From positions 4,774,001 to 4,838,000 of the forward strand of contig CP026511.1 in the NCBI GenBank assembly GCA_004010935.1: 64,000 nucleotides of DNA, written 5' to 3'. The stretch's first letter is position 1, and each line of letters starts with the position of its first letter. Below are positions 63,651-64,000 of this stretch, piece by piece. The translations under genes were made by a program, and so were the position numbers. Under the pieces are notes generated by a model. It saw only the letters and a list, made by a program, of their open reading frames with translations. It was not told where the DNA came from and did no database searches. This DNA comes from Pseudomonadaceae bacterium SI-3. GTDB lineage: Bacteria; Pseudomonadota; Gammaproteobacteria; Pseudomonadales; Pseudomonadaceae.

Positions 63651-64000
63651 CAGCGGCGCTGCTCTGGGCCTGTTGTGGCTGGACCGGTGCAGGCGTACGA
63701 GACAGACGTCTCCATAGCTTGGCAAATTGCTTTGCGAGTTCTGCGTTGTCCAGTTCAGCTAGACCTTTACGCGAGATGACCACGATGTCCCACCCCGTCA
63801 GTTCCATCTGGTGGAGACGAAAGGTTTCACGCAGTTGCCGCTTGATGCGGTTGCGCTCTACCGAGAGCTTGACGCTCTTCTTGCCAATGACCAACCCGAT
63901 TCTCGGGTGTGGCAATTGATTTTCGCGCACCAGTAGCAGGACGTTCCTGCCCGGTAACTTGCCGGAAGGGGAGTCGAAGACAGCCTTGAACTGGCTCGGG
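63643..64000 (-). CDS. rnpA: Ribonuclease P protein component, partial
   Basis: The frame stays open to the right edge ([16 protein letters not shown], then [20 protein letters not shown]) and holds the RNR motif [11 protein letters not shown]. The start lies beyond base 64000. Protein cofactor of RNase P; the next gene outside should be rpmH. Confidence 0.95.
   Translation of the reverse strand, partial: PSQFKAVFDSPSGKLPGRNVLLLVRENQLPHPRIGLVIGKKSVKLSVERNRIKRQLRETFRLHQMELTGWDIVVISRKGLAELDNAELAKQFAKLWRRLSRTPAPVQPQQAQSSAADA

Overview
The window looks like the origin-proximal chromosome of a pseudomonad of the Stutzerimonas (Pseudomonas) stutzeri group. Reasons: the gene order rnpA-yidD-yidC-mnmE-mnmG-rsmG-parA-parB-atpIBEFHAGDC-glmU-glmR-glmS on the minus strand from 64000 back to 43529, GC-rich coding, and a phosphite-oxidation operon whose PtxD matches, as far as I remember it, the P. 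stutzeri WM88 enzyme.

Layout. 1-5418: OprD-type porin end, a CusRS/CopRS-like two-component pair, a CadR-like MerR regulator divergent from an HMA-CDF metal exporter, and a HAD hydrolase. 5476-7357: scar of a mobile region (TcmP-like remnant, tyrosine-recombinase 3' end, frameshifted AbrB-type gene). 7358-18119: a dense chromosomal block with cytochrome b561, a QseBC/PmrAB-like pair, and a tightly overlapping gene set (TPR protein, SDR, acyl-AMP ligase fused to a [17 protein letters not shown] diiron domain, thermostable-hemolysin/GNAT-like protein). This faces a second PmrAB-like pair, a methyltransferase and an LPS-kinase-like protein. 18109-21854: dgkA and an LtaS-type sulfatase, both broken by a 1.7 kb insertion holding yegP, an integrase 5' fragment and an IS21 remnant. 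21868-26714: ECF sigma/anti-sigma/periplasmic sensor operon, then SHP and DHC cytochromes divergent from a b561-FNR-ferredoxin fusion. 26840-27912: broken MBL-fold gene and a truncated IS5-family element. 27954-32359: ptxABCDE. 32686-33762: a second copy of the integrase 3' fragment and a subtilase fragment. 33787-34975: an intact IS5-family element with a CTAA target duplication. 34980-43500: core of a Tn7-like transposon (tnsA, tnsB, tnsC, tniQ/tnsD, plus a second convergent tniQ) beside glmS. 43529-64000: conserved housekeeping genes.

How it fits together. glmS is the classical attTn7 anchor and explains the accessory DNA to its left. The phosphite operon sits between two same-orientation copies of one IS5-family element, so it may have moved as a composite unit or as Tn7-like cargo; the far left end of the Tn7-like element could not be found. 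The THL/ligase-HDO/SDR/TPR set reads as an uncharacterised small-molecule or lipid pathway under OmpR-family control: PmrA-like boxes lie at the same distance before the THL gene and before cytochrome b561. Many DnaA-box matches lie in the mnmG/mnmE region, as expected near the origin; the rpmH-dnaA region itself lies beyond the right edge.
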